Under the pieces are notes generated by a model that was not told the origin of the DNA, ran no database searches, and worked only from the letters and a program-made list of their open reading frames with translations. A DNA stretch of 64,000 nt from Paenibacillus sp. FSL H8-0332 (lineage in GTDB: Bacteria; Bacillota; Bacilli; Paenibacillales; Paenibacillaceae): assembly GCF_037963835.1 (NCBI RefSeq), contig NZ_CP150145.1:5084001-5148000 (forward strand). The letters are read 5' to 3'. The stretch's first letter is position 1, and every line of letters starts with the position of its first letter. Below, piece by piece: positions 42,350-51,282 of this stretch. The position numbers and the translations under genes were made by a program.

Positions 42350-44074
42350 TCAAGAGGCTTGCGTCGCATACAATCGTGCATAAATGCCGCCGCTATGCAG
42401 CAGTTCCTCGTGCGTACCCCTCTCGGCAATCTCTGTGCCCTCCAGCACGACGATCTGGTCGGCATGACGGACCGTGGATAGCCGATGGGCAATCACCAGT
42501 GTTGTGCGATCCTTCGATATTTCGTCCAGCGCCTGCTGAATCTCTTGCTCGGTCTTGGTATCAAGCGCCGAGGTCGCTTCATCCAGAATGAGGATCGGTG
42601 CATTGCGCAGAATCGCCCGTGCTATCGAAATCCGCTGTTTCTGCCCTCCTGACAGCCGTACACCGCGTTCACCAATCACCGTATCATAGCCTTGCTCCAT
42701 CTGTGCTATGAAATCATGTGCTTTCGCCGCTTTCGCTGCGGCAATCACGTCTTTCTCCGTCGCATCCGCCCATCCATAAGCGATATTGTCATACACCGAG
42801 CCATCAAACAGGAAGGTATCCTGCAGCACCATCGAGATATTGTCACGCAGGCTGGAGAGCGTCACATCACGAATATCGATGCCATCCACTTGAATCGAAC
42901 CGGTCTGCGGATCGTAGAATCGGTTAACGAGACTGGCTAATGTGGTCTTTCCTACTCCGGTTGTACCTACAAGCGCCACCGTCTTTCCAGGATCAATAGT
43001 CAGGTTCAGCCCTTCTAGTACAGGGGCACCATCCGGATACACGAATGTGACATTTTGAAAGGATATCTGTCCTTGTATACGCGGCAAATGGACTGCATTT
43101 CGCTTCTCCTGTATGTCTTCCTCTTCTTCGAGCACATCATATACCCGTTTAAGGCCAGCGGCGGCTCGCCCGGACATTTCGACCAAGCTGGAAAAGGACT
43201 TTACCGGCTGATAGAACATACCTAGATAGGCGATGAATCCGATGATATCAGCAATACTTACCTCGCCTGTTGCCATTAATCTGCCGCCTAGTATCACGAC
43301 AAGCACGGTGCCCAGCGCGGTCACAAATGCCAACAACGGTACAGAGGTCTCATAGAAAAGACTGGCGCGCAAATAGGTCTTCGTATGTTTCATAGCCAGA
43401 CGAGAAACGTTGCCCCGCTCCTCCTCCTGCCGATTGAAAATTTGGATTTCCTTCATGCCCGACAAGTTCTCCTGCACCTTGCCAGCGATTTCTCCCCGCG
43501 CCTTGGAATTCTCTCCCCATAGCGGTGACAAGCGTTTGCTTTGCCATACCGTGATCGCAAGCAGCAACGGAATTGTGATCAGACTGATCAGTGCCAGCTT
43601 CACATTGATCGTCAAGAGCAGGATGCCTACTCCGATAAAGGTCAGCCCGTTGATGATAAAGTCAGGAATCGCATGGGCAATGTAAATTTCCGCTTCCATC
43701 GCATCATTCACAACGCGCCCGGTTAAGTCACCCGTCCGGCTTCGATGGAAATAGCGCAAGCTCATCTGCTGATATTTGCTATATAATCTTGTTCTTAAAT
43801 CTGCCACATAGTGAAGTGCCGCATAATGGTTCATATAGCCGGCCAGTGATGTTCCGATGGCTTGCAGACAGGTGGCTCCAAGCAGCAACAGACCAATCTT
43901 CAGCGCTTCCGCGGCAAACCGGCTGCTACCTTCGGTCGCCAATTGTGTCAACGAGCGGAGCGCCCAGGGCAAATAAAACCCGGCAATCGTGGCCATCACG
44001 ATACCGGCAAATCCAATGCCTAACTGCAGCCAGTATTTCCGTGCGCCCATCAGGACACGCCATGCGGTTCTCAT
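42350..44074 (-). CDS. MsbA/LmrA-type ABC exporter in the siderophore operon
   Basis: A 574-residue fused membrane-ATPase half-transporter. ATG 44074 overlaps the stop of the FecE-type gene (ATGA). Six helices occupy about residues 15-310. The ATPase has Walker A GTTGVGKTT, signature LSGGQKQR, Walker B ILILDEATSAL, and AHRLSTVRHAD. It would work as a homodimer. It is the last gene of a siderophore uptake unit, so it may export a siderophore or help move the iron-siderophore complex as YbtPQ/IrtAB-type exporter-fold importers do. Family assignment is certain; the role is inferred from context. Confidence 0.9.
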   Translation of the reverse strand: MRTAWRVLMGARKYWLQLGIGFAGIVMATIAGFYLPWALRSLTQLATEGSSRFAAEALKIGLLLLGATCLQAIGTSLAGYMNHYAALHYVADLRTRLYSKYQQMSLRYFHRSRTGDLTGRVVNDAMEAEIYIAHAIPDFIINGLTFIGVGILLLTINVKLALISLITIPLLLAITVWQSKRLSPLWGENSKARGEIAGKVQENLSGMKEIQIFNRQEEERGNVSRLAMKHTKTYLRASLFYETSVPLLAFVTALGTVLVVILGGRLMATGEVSIADIIGFIAYLGMFYQPVKSFSSLVEMSGRAAAGLKRVYDVLEEEEDIQEKRNAVHLPRIQGQISFQNVTFVYPDGAPVLEGLNLTIDPGKTVALVGTTGVGKTTLASLVNRFYDPQTGSIQVDGIDIRDVTLSSLRDNISMVLQDTFLFDGSVYDNIAYGWADATEKDVIAAAKAAKAHDFIAQMEQGYDTVIGERGVRLSGGQKQRISIARAILRNAPILILDEATSALDTKTEQEIQQALDEISKDRTTLVIAHRLSTVRHADQIVVLEGTEIAERGTHEELLHSGGIYARLYATQAS

Positions 44075-44928
44075 GTGGCAATCGACTCCTTCTGTTCCTC
44101 AGCTTGCAGGAATCCTTGATCTACTTCTTGGTCTCTACGCTTATCACGCAATAGCTCGTACGTCACATACACCGGTCGCCCTGTTCGCGGTTCCAGCATA
44201 ATCTCGGCATCAATGGCAAACACCTCACGCAGCGTTTGTACCGTCATTACACGCTCCGGCGAGCCATGCTCCACCACCTGGCCCTCACGAATCGCCACCA
44301 TATAGTCGGAGAAACGCGCTGCCAGATTCAGGTCATGCAGCACCATCACAATCGTCACCTGCTGACTGCGGTTCAGTTCATAGAGCAGTTCCAGCACTTC
44401 AAGCTGATGGGCCAGGTCCAGATAGGTGGTGGGTTCATCCAGCAGGATCAGATCGGTCTGCTGGGTGAGCGCCATCGCAATCCATACGCGCTGACGCTGA
44501 CCGCCAGAGAGCGTATCCACCTCACGATGCTCAAACGCTGTAAGCTGTGTAACCGATAGCGCCCAGGTGACTACTTGCTTATCCTCTTTGGAGAGCTTGC
44601 CGAAACCTCGTTGATGAGGAAAACGCCCATAGGCGACTAATTGACCGACCGTCAAGCCGCTCGGTGCGGTTGGCGTCTGCGGCAGAATCGCCATCTGCTT
44701 GGCGACTTCCTTGGTGGACAGTGTGCGGATATCGGCACCATTCAGATAAACCGTGCCATTATTCGTCTTGAGCAGCCGGCCGACTGCCTTGAGTACGGTT
44801 GATTTGCCGCATCCATTGGGACCAATAATCGAGGTGATCTGTCCACGCGGAATCTGCAAATCCAGTTCTTTGACGATAAGCGTGTCATTATAGGCAATAT
44901 CAATTTGCTCTGCTGTAATACTTTCCAT
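44071..44928 (-). CDS. Iron-siderophore ABC transporter ATPase, FecE/FhuC type
   Basis: A 285-residue ATPase starting at ATG 44928 behind AGGAGG. Walker A IIGPNGCGKST, signature LSGGQRQRVWIAMALTQQ, Walker B LILLDEPTTYLDLAHQLEV and VLHDLNLAARFSDY are textbook for the FecE group that serves siderophore and cobalamin importers. The last 30 residues form a charged extension beyond the usual end. It drives the two permeases encoded immediately upstream. Confidence 0.95.
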   Translation of the reverse strand: MESITAEQIDIAYNDTLIVKELDLQIPRGQITSIIGPNGCGKSTVLKAVGRLLKTNNGTVYLNGADIRTLSTKEVAKQMAILPQTPTAPSGLTVGQLVAYGRFPHQRGFGKLSKEDKQVVTWALSVTQLTAFEHREVDTLSGGQRQRVWIAMALTQQTDLILLDEPTTYLDLAHQLEVLELLYELNRSQQVTIVMVLHDLNLAARFSDYMVAIREGQVVEHGSPERVMTVQTLREVFAIDAEIMLEPRTGRPVYVTYELLRDKRRDQEVDQGFLQAEEQKESIAT

Positions 44929-44937
44929 GACGTCCTC

Positions 44938-45951
44938 CTAATTGGCCTTCGCTAGTAAATAAAGAAAGTAAGGAACACTGATGACCGTAATAACGATTCC
45001 CGTCGGCACATCTCCCCCCAGGTTAACCGTGCGCGTAATCGTATCTGCCAGCACCACGACTAATCCGCCGGTCAGGCTGGCAGCCGGAATGAGCAATTTG
45101 TGATCGGGCCCGACCAGTTTCCTTGCCATATGCGGAGCGATCAAGCCAACGAAGAAGAAGCTCCCGCCAACAGCTACACTGCCAGAGGATAAAGCAACAG
45201 CAGCGATCGACAACCCCAAAAACTGCCGCTTCACGGAAAGACCCAGCCCTTCTGCGGTCTGATAGCCCAGATGGAGGGCGTTCAGCATCCGGGACTTGTA
45301 GAAAATATAGCCGATTAAAATCAAGACCCATGGTGCCAGTACAGCAATATAGCGCCAATCAGCGCCCCACAAGCTCCCCGCCAGCCAATTCAGCATGAAG
45401 TCCATCTGCGAATCATCCAGCTTGAGTGTCAGGAAGGTGGTCAGCGCCCCATACCCGCTTCCGAGTGCAACCCCGGTTAAGATCAGACCGATTGGCGAGA
45501 GGTTTCGCCCACGGTGATACGATAATAAGAAGATCAATCCTGCCGCCAGCAGGCCGCCGACAAAGGCCAGCAGTGGCAGGGCAATGAAGGAACTTTTTCC
45601 TGCCGATGCGAAAAATACGACGAAGAACAGGACAAACAAACCCGATCCTGAACTAATCCCCAGTGTCCCCGGACTAGCCATATCATTGCGCAGCAAACTC
45701 TGCATCACGACCCCAGCCGCTCCCATTCCCAGACCTACCAAGATCGACAGTACGATTCGTGGCATTCGAAAATCGAACAGGATCAGATTGTGCTTGCCGG
45801 TGCCGTTACCCAGGAGAACGTTCAGCACTTCCTGCGGTGAAAGATTCATCTTGCCGGAATTCATGCTAATGACAGCAAACATAAGGATGAGCACTATAAG
45901 CACTACATTGACGAGGATACCCCGTTGCACCGTATAACGCTGCTTGATCAT
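44938..45951 (-). CDS. Iron-siderophore ABC transporter permease, FecD/FhuG type
   Basis: A 337-residue FecCD-family permease starting at ATG 45951, overlapping the previous gene by ATGA; GGAGGG lies upstream. About nine to ten helices are visible. FDFRMPRIVLSILVGLGMGA near the N-terminus and FFFVGLIAPHMARKLVGPDH near the C-terminus are family motifs, the latter being the coupling region for the ATPase. It forms a heterodimer with the preceding permease. Confidence 0.95.
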   Translation of the reverse strand: MIKQRYTVQRGILVNVVLIVLILMFAVISMNSGKMNLSPQEVLNVLLGNGTGKHNLILFDFRMPRIVLSILVGLGMGAAGVVMQSLLRNDMASPGTLGISSGSGLFVLFFVVFFASAGKSSFIALPLLAFVGGLLAAGLIFLLSYHRGRNLSPIGLILTGVALGSGYGALTTFLTLKLDDSQMDFMLNWLAGSLWGADWRYIAVLAPWVLILIGYIFYKSRMLNALHLGYQTAEGLGLSVKRQFLGLSIAAVALSSGSVAVGGSFFFVGLIAPHMARKLVGPDHKLLIPAASLTGGLVVVLADTITRTVNLGGDVPTGIVITVISVPYFLYLLAKAN

Positions 45952-46973
45952 TCAAATTCCCTCCTTTGCCTGCGGGCCAGGAAGAGAAAGTACGGCACAC
46001 CAATGATGGAAAAAATAATGCCAATCGGTGTTTCGAACGGCCTATTGATCAAACGGCCAGCCAGATCCGCCGATACGGTCAGCAACGCACCATATAGCGC
46101 AGCTGCCGGAATAATGTACCTGTAGTCGACTCCGACCATATATCGCACAATATGCGGGGTAATCAGACCCACAAAACCGATTGGGCCAACCACGACAACA
46201 GCCAGTCCAGTCAGCACGAGCACGATAATCGTCGATAGTCCCTTGACCAGTCCGCTGCGAATACCGAGTCCACTTGCCACATCATCCCCCAGACTGAGCA
46301 GTGTAACGGAAGGAGCTAGCGCCAGCGCCAGCAGGACACCACCAACAAATAGAGGGGAGATAATCAGTAATTCCCCCCACTTGGCCCCGGCTGTACTGCC
46401 CGCTGTCCAGAATGCCAATGCCCGGCCCAGGTTGTAATTGATCGCCAAATACTGACTGAGTGCGCCAAACAGCATGGAGATGGACAGTCCTGCCAGCACC
46501 AGCCGCTGAGGTGTCATCCCACGCTTGCCCAGTGACGCGATAAAGTACGTGATCCCGGTCGCAAGTGCTGCTCCCAGACATGCAAACAGCATCATCTGCC
46601 CATACGAATACCCCGGTAGAAAGGCCAGGCACAGCGCAATTGCGAATGCTGCCCCAGAGCTGATCCCCATCAGCCCGGAGTCGGCCAGCGGATTGCGCGT
46701 TGTCCCCTGCATGATCGCACCACAAACCGCAAGGCTACACCCGACGATCAGATCGGCTACGGTACGCGGAAGACGTAGGGTTTGAATAATTTGATGTTCA
46801 GTGAGCGTTGGATCAAATCGGAAAATAGCCTCCCATGCAGTCGCTAACCTCATATCAGCGGCGCCAAAGCTAATCGACGCCGCTGACATGAGAACCGTTA
46901 ATCCAAGCCCTACCACCATGTACATGGTGAAGTTCACCGCCCCACGGCGATTGTGTTCAGGCTTGTTATTCAT
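45948..46973 (-). CDS. Iron-siderophore ABC transporter permease, FecC/FhuB type
   Basis: A 341-residue FecCD-family permease. ATG 46973 is chosen over the TTG four codons upstream, which touches the ribosome site. Family motifs include TLRLPRTVADLIVGCSLAVC and IGFVGLITPHIVRYMVGVDY. It follows the AraC-lipoprotein gene by 17 bases and overlaps the next permease gene by four. The motifs do not define which siderophore is taken up. Confidence 0.95.
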   Translation of the reverse strand: MNNKPEHNRRGAVNFTMYMVVGLGLTVLMSAASISFGAADMRLATAWEAIFRFDPTLTEHQIIQTLRLPRTVADLIVGCSLAVCGAIMQGTTRNPLADSGLMGISSGAAFAIALCLAFLPGYSYGQMMLFACLGAALATGITYFIASLGKRGMTPQRLVLAGLSISMLFGALSQYLAINYNLGRALAFWTAGSTAGAKWGELLIISPLFVGGVLLALALAPSVTLLSLGDDVASGLGIRSGLVKGLSTIIVLVLTGLAVVVVGPIGFVGLITPHIVRYMVGVDYRYIIPAAALYGALLTVSADLAGRLINRPFETPIGIIFSIIGVPYFLFLARRQRREFE

Positions 46974-46990
46974 CGTATTTCCCAATCCCC

Positions 46991-48958
46991 TTATTTAGCT
47001 AATGCCAGCAACTGATTGACAATATGATCGATCAATGCACTGGAGGTCATTATATCCGTGGACCAAGATAGCGATGAACCCACCGTTACAATCCGGTTAT
47101 GTTGCACAGCAGGTAGTGATTTCCAAACCGCATGATCAGCAGGAACTTCCGTATCTCCTAAGGCGATCAAATAATCCCCCATGTAAGCGGGCAAGACCTC
47201 CATAGAGATCTGTCCCCAATATTTATCAGCGTCAATAATATCAGTTTGAACCTTTGACGGTGCCTTCATTTGAAGCTGATTATACATAAGCTCGCCAACC
47301 GCATGCTTGGCTCCAGCGATGGAGTTCGTTTTATCACTGAATTCTCCCATAGTAATCGTCACGTCTGAAAGGCCTGCATTCTTAAGGGATAGCTTCGCTT
47401 CTTCGATTTTGTTAGCATAAGCATCCAAAACAGCCTCAGCCTCTTTCGGCTTATTCAGAACATTGCCAATAAAATGGATACGCTCTTCTGTAGTCATATC
47501 ACCATAAGGGACATAAATGGTCGGGGCAATTTTGGATAAATCCTCATAATTCTCTTCGCCCCAGGCTAATATGATCAGATCAGGCTCAAGAGTCATGACA
47601 TCTTCCGGCTCCATTTTTATGTTAATTGAATCTTTAATCTCGTTAGAATAGACTGCCTCTGTCTCACCCTTTGTCGCTCTCGCCACACCTAGAGGAGTTA
47701 CGCCCAAAGCCACCACATCACCAACCAGATAATCGACTACAACACGCTGAGGGTTGCCAGGCACCTCAACATCACCCTTTACTGTAGATATCGTTCTGGT
47801 CTGCGAGACTGCTTCTGAAGCCTTCGTCTCCTGTACTTCCGGTTGTGTCGTCTGCCCGGTCTCCGCAGGCGGATTCACCGTTCCCCTATTATTCGCTGGC
47901 GTCCCCGACGTACATGCCGTCAGCAGCAGCATCAGGCTCATCGCCGCCACTAAGATCATTTCTTTACTTCGTACTTGTCCAAACATGCTTGATTCCCCAT
48001 CTCTATAAGACTTGACTAGACTCGCCAGTTCCCTCTCATTGTAATGAAGATGAGAATCATTATCAATACCATCAACCTGCATGGATGGTGCGTTTATTTT
48101 CCGGTAATCACTCGGCGTCATCTTGTAATACTTCTTAAACATCCGAAACAGGTTCTTCTCATCAGCAAATCCAGATCCGGTTGCTATCTCTTTAATGGTT
48201 GCTTCTGTATGCTTCAAGTCATGACAGGCAGCTTCAATCCTTCTCTGAATGAGGTACTCCTGTAAGCTCATCCCTTCCTTCTTTTTGAACAGCCTAGTCA
48301 ATTGTCCACCGCTGATCCCAAACATAGCGGCAATATCCTGGAACATAATCGGCTCCCTGTAATGTTTATCAAGATATATTTTGGCAGAACTGGCTGGAAA
48401 GGGCTGGAGATAGCGAATCTCGCCACCCTCAAAATCTCTATACACCCTATGAATCAATTGATATAGAAAACCCTTAGCCTGAAGCTGATCCATCGCCTTG
48501 CCGCGGTTCCAGTCATTCAACATTTGTTGAAACCAATCGAGCAGCAAAATGGGATTACTTGGTGTATAACCAAACTGTTGAACAAATGGATTGACTTGCT
48601 CCAGTAATTGCTGCAGGTGCTTCTTGAACAAAAGAGGGGATTCTGCTTTATAAAAGACCATAAAGGTCTTCACAGTCTCCCTTTTAGGCGAAATACTGAG
48701 CAGGCTCCCCTTCCCGCCATGAACTAGACCGAAGCGTTCCATTCCAAATGTGGTTTCATTCAGTTGAATTTGCGCTTCCCCTCCACAGGCATAGATAAAC
48801 ATGCTGCTAGGCATTTTATACTGCTCCAAAGGGTATGCGGACGCTATATTCTGAAAGCGTACATCTATTAATGTAATGATCGAACGTGTCCAAATGCGGG
48901 CCATCGTATCGATCATCTCAGGTGTAAATACCTGGCTTGCTTCTGCTTCTGCTTGCAT
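46991..48958 (-). CDS. AraC regulator fused to a siderophore-binding lipoprotein
   Basis: A 655-residue reading frame from ATG 48958 (nine bases after GAGGGAG; an ATG six codons earlier has no ribosome site). Residues 1-190 are a sensing region and about 190-290 an AraC HTH domain: FQDIAAMFGISGGQLTRLFK and IKEIATGSGFADEKNLFRMF. At residue 325 an internal Met begins a complete lipoprotein signal peptide, SKEMILVAAMSLMLLLTAC, with the lipobox Cys at 349. The rest (VKGDVEVPGNPQRVVVDYLV to the end) is a Fe/B12-type periplasmic-binding domain. B. subtilis Btr also joins AraC to a binding domain, but it lacks a signal sequence. The internal ATG (47986) has GGGGA seven bases upstream, so it may be a second start giving a separate 331-residue lipoprotein. 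A Fur box lies upstream. Confidence 0.9.
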   Translation of the reverse strand: MQAEAEASQVFTPEMIDTMARIWTRSIITLIDVRFQNIASAYPLEQYKMPSSMFIYACGGEAQIQLNETTFGMERFGLVHGGKGSLLSISPKRETVKTFMVFYKAESPLLFKKHLQQLLEQVNPFVQQFGYTPSNPILLLDWFQQMLNDWNRGKAMDQLQAKGFLYQLIHRVYRDFEGGEIRYLQPFPASSAKIYLDKHYREPIMFQDIAAMFGISGGQLTRLFKKKEGMSLQEYLIQRRIEAACHDLKHTEATIKEIATGSGFADEKNLFRMFKKYYKMTPSDYRKINAPSMQVDGIDNDSHLHYNERELASLVKSYRDGESSMFGQVRSKEMILVAAMSLMLLLTACTSGTPANNRGTVNPPAETGQTTQPEVQETKASEAVSQTRTISTVKGDVEVPGNPQRVVVDYLVGDVVALGVTPLGVARATKGETEAVYSNEIKDSINIKMEPEDVMTLEPDLIILAWGEENYEDLSKIAPTIYVPYGDMTTEERIHFIGNVLNKPKEAEAVLDAYANKIEEAKLSLKNAGLSDVTITMGEFSDKTNSIAGAKHAVGELMYNQLQMKAPSKVQTDIIDADKYWGQISMEVLPAYMGDYLIALGDTEVPADHAVWKSLPAVQHNRIVTVGSSLSWSTDIMTSSALIDHIVNQLLALAK

Positions 48959-49011
48959 TAATCCGCGCTCCCTCATCTCACTTGTCCCAATTTATATACC
49001 TGCCTTTAATT

Positions 49012-49030
49012 GATTTTGATTATCATTATC
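49012..49030. promoter_or_regulatory. Fur box of the siderophore operon
   Basis: On the minus strand GATAATGATAATCAAAATC agrees with 17 of 19 positions of the Fur box GATAATGATAATCATTATC and contains a near-perfect 7-1-7 site. It lies 54 bases upstream of the AraC-lipoprotein start, the right place for iron repression. Confidence 0.8.
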
Positions 49031-49101
49031 ATAATACTCAAGATTAGTATATCATCATTAAGTAACATTGGGGGAGCAGGCGTGATAAACAACCCCCAAA
49101 C

Positions 49102-49127
49102 AAAAAAGAGCACCCCAAAGGTACTCT
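49102..49127 (-). terminator. Terminator, minus strand
   Basis: GAGTACC, a short loop and GGTGCTC form a stem on the minus strand, followed by TTTTTTG. It ends transcription coming from the 49169-49357 region before the Fur-controlled promoter. Confidence 0.65.
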
Positions 49128-49168
49128 CTTACTCAGTATTCAGCATTTATAAACCGCCGTCTCAAAGT

Positions 49169-49357
49169 TTACCGCTTGCCACCGCCCTCCACTATGCGTA
49201 AGCGAAGATCAGAAATAAGAACAGCAGCATTGTACTGGCGCCACATGAATACCGGATCTTGTGGCTTGGACACAATTATGAAGTCTGCATCACTTTCAGG
49301 GAATTTGTTATGTAGCATTAAAAAATCATTCTTCAAAAGAAAGTAAAACATCTTCAA
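49169..49357 (-). CDS. Possible small protein of up to 62 residues, unknown
   Basis: The frame encodes a protein-like sequence (HNKFPESDADFIIVSKPQDP then VFMWRQYNAAVLISDLRLRI) ending 41 bases before a terminator. No convincing ribosome site precedes either of its Met codons. It may be a small gene or the C-terminal remnant of a longer one; no family recognised. The DNA on to 49531 holds no further gene that I can support. Confidence 0.3.
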   Translation of the reverse strand: MKMFYFLLKNDFLMLHNKFPESDADFIIVSKPQDPVFMWRQYNAAVLISDLRLRIVEGGGKR

Positions 49358-49531
49358 AGAATATCAATTAAGTCTCTACGATGATAAAAATTTTTAAAAA
49401 GATCATCTCTCATACTTCCCAATTGTTTTAAAAGATAAACCGGCATTACGGAGATATCTACTGATCCTGATCTAGTAATGATCAATACCATTGAAGGGCG
49501 AGACGGTTATTTTGATAACTATTAACATTTA

Positions 49532-50062
49532 TTATCTTCCAAGCATGGCGGACTGACGATCTAGCAAACTAATTACCCGAGCACCGCCATCCATTTTAAA
49601 CCTTACTGATACTTGATAACTTTTTAGATCATTATTTGAACTCTGCTCATCTATAGTTAGGTACTTTTTATTTGTGGAATCGTAAATATAGTCTAATTGT
49701 ATTTCTGATAAACTGAGTGCTCCAGATTCTCCGTACAAGTTAATTAATTCTTGCTTTGACATCCCTACTTCTGCTCCTTGGATTGTTTTATACTTTCCCT
49801 TGGATTCTTCGTCAATAAAAATACATACTACTGCACCGTCTCTATACATGATTGAAATTCCAGAACTATATGTACTAAACGTGGTGGTTTTTTTCCCAGG
49901 ACCAAGTATCTTTTCAGCATCCTCCTGGCTCATCCCATACTTTACAATTTCCTTTTCACTGTCCACTTTAACAATAGCGAGATCATCTGCATTAATTCCA
50001 CTCGAAGATCCACAGGCAGTAATTACAGCTAAAAATAGTAAAGACAAAATGATTTTTCGCAT
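49532..50062 (-). CDS. Small lipoprotein, unknown function
   Basis: A 176-residue protein. ATG 50062 lies six bases after GGAGG; an ATG two codons earlier follows that site directly. The signal peptide RKIILSLLFLAVITAC ends in the lipobox ITAC. Two repeats of similar make-up follow, YGMSQEDAEKILGPGKKTTT and VGMSKQELINLYGESGALSL, the pattern of tandem SmpA/OmlA/BLIP-like domains. Exposed on the outside of the membrane. Function unknown; stands alone. Confidence 0.8.
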   Translation of the reverse strand: MRKIILSLLFLAVITACGSSSGINADDLAIVKVDSEKEIVKYGMSQEDAEKILGPGKKTTTFSTYSSGISIMYRDGAVVCIFIDEESKGKYKTIQGAEVGMSKQELINLYGESGALSLSEIQLDYIYDSTNKKYLTIDEQSSNNDLKSYQVSVRFKMDGGARVISLLDRQSAMLGR

Positions 50063-50321
50063 GTCCATCCTCCGATATAATTCACGTAAAGTTTACTACA
50101 ACAAAGTACCACACCGCCAATTCCTCAGTCTCGTGTAACTTACATAGGATATCAAATCCTGGGCATTACGTATGTGACGAAAATTTTCCTGAATGCAAAG
50201 AAATACCCCGCCATTGTTAGCGAGGTTGAGACATGGGGAACAGCCTGCCATAAGCATTGTACAGGATAAAGTTAAGCAGAGGAAAAGTCATAATAAACCT
50301 GCACAAAGGCCCAATGAGCTT
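50063..50321. other. Intergenic stretch with no recognised gene
   Basis: Between the lipoprotein gene and the fructokinase relic nothing beyond short frames is visible. It should contain the lipoprotein promoter and perhaps remains of deleted DNA. Confidence 0.4.
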
Positions 50322-50331
50322 TTATTGGCCC
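50308..50331 (-). terminator. Weak hairpin at the fructokinase relic
   Basis: GGCCAAT and ATTGGGCC form a bulged stem on the minus strand followed by only TTT. It begins at the point where the truncated fructokinase frame stops and may serve as operon end. Confidence 0.35.
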
Positions 50332-50399
50332 GCAGGCGACAGCCCTGCCGGAGTAAAATCTATTAGCAGTTCGCCGAGCGCCACTGTATCGTATTTCAT
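50322..50399 (-). pseudogene. Fructokinase gene remnant (first 25 codons)
   Basis: ATG 50399 with AAAGGGAAT upstream begins MKYDTVALGELLIDFTPAGL then SPAGQ and a stop. This is the typical N-terminus of a PfkB-family fructokinase, with VALGELLIDF strand 1. The remaining 290 or so residues are missing. It is the last frame of the fructan operon, directly after the permease at 50420, where an intact fructokinase gene would be expected. Confidence 0.8.
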
Positions 50400-50419
50400 C
50401 GTTATTCCCTTTCCTTTCA

Positions 50420-51259
50420 TTACCCTTTCACACCGGACATCGTAATGCCCTGAATGTAATAGCGCTGCAGGAACAGAAACAGGATCAGGATCGGAACCGT
50501 GGAAATGGTGCTTGCGGCTAGAATCTTAGACCAATCGGTTCCTTCCACCGAGGAGAACGTGGCAATGGCTACCTGGATCATCTGTTTCTTTTCGTCATTG
50601 ATAACGATTAGAGGCCACAGATAGGAATCCCAGTTGCCAAGAAAGGTCATCAGCGCAAGGGTGATCATCGGCGGGACAGCCGCAGGCAAGACAATACTGG
50701 AGAACGTCCGGGTCATCGAGGCTCCGTCGATTTTGGCCGCCTCCAGAATTTCATCGGGAATTTCCGCGAAGAACTGCCGCAGCAGAAAGATTCCGAACAC
50801 AGACAGCATCGAAGGAATCACCAGCGCCTTATAGGAGTTCAGCCAGCCGAAATAATTCATCAGCAGATAGTTCGGGACCAGCGTTACTTCACCAGGAATA
50901 ATCATTGCCGACATGAACAGGGCGAAGACAATCGCTTTGCCACGGAAACGCAGCTTGGCAAAAGCAAACGCCGACATCGAATTCACCAGCAGCACCAGCA
51001 GGGTTACACTCCCTGCAACAAACAGTGTATTCGCGATATAGCGGAGAAACGGGTTGCCCTCACTGAAGATAACCTCTTTGAAGTTAGCCAGCGTTGGCTG
51101 GACAGGAACGAACAAATGAATATTCAGACTGGAGGAGTACTTGAACAATTCCTCATAAGGGCGTAGTGAACCCGAGATCATCCAGAGGATTGGAATAATT
51201 GAAATAACAGCCAGAACGGTCATCACCGTATACTTGGCAATGCTTGCAAAGCGGTTCAT
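50420..51259 (-). CDS. Sugar ABC transporter permease, MalG type (fructan operon)
   Basis: A 279-residue permease. ATG 51259 follows AGGAGG at eight bases; the frame is open eight more codons upstream. Six helices are visible, starting TVMTVLAVISIIPILWMISG. The EAA loop reads EIPDEILEAAKIDGASMTRT, and the C-terminus YIQGITMSGVKG is typical. It pairs with the permease just upstream and serves the GH32 operon, presumably for fructo-oligosaccharides or sucrose. Confidence 0.93.
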   Translation of the reverse strand: MNRFASIAKYTVMTVLAVISIIPILWMISGSLRPYEELFKYSSSLNIHLFVPVQPTLANFKEVIFSEGNPFLRYIANTLFVAGSVTLLVLLVNSMSAFAFAKLRFRGKAIVFALFMSAMIIPGEVTLVPNYLLMNYFGWLNSYKALVIPSMLSVFGIFLLRQFFAEIPDEILEAAKIDGASMTRTFSSIVLPAAVPPMITLALMTFLGNWDSYLWPLIVINDEKKQMIQVAIATFSSVEGTDWSKILAASTISTVPILILFLFLQRYYIQGITMSGVKG

Positions 51260-51282
51260 GTGGATACCTCCTAGTAGTCTCA

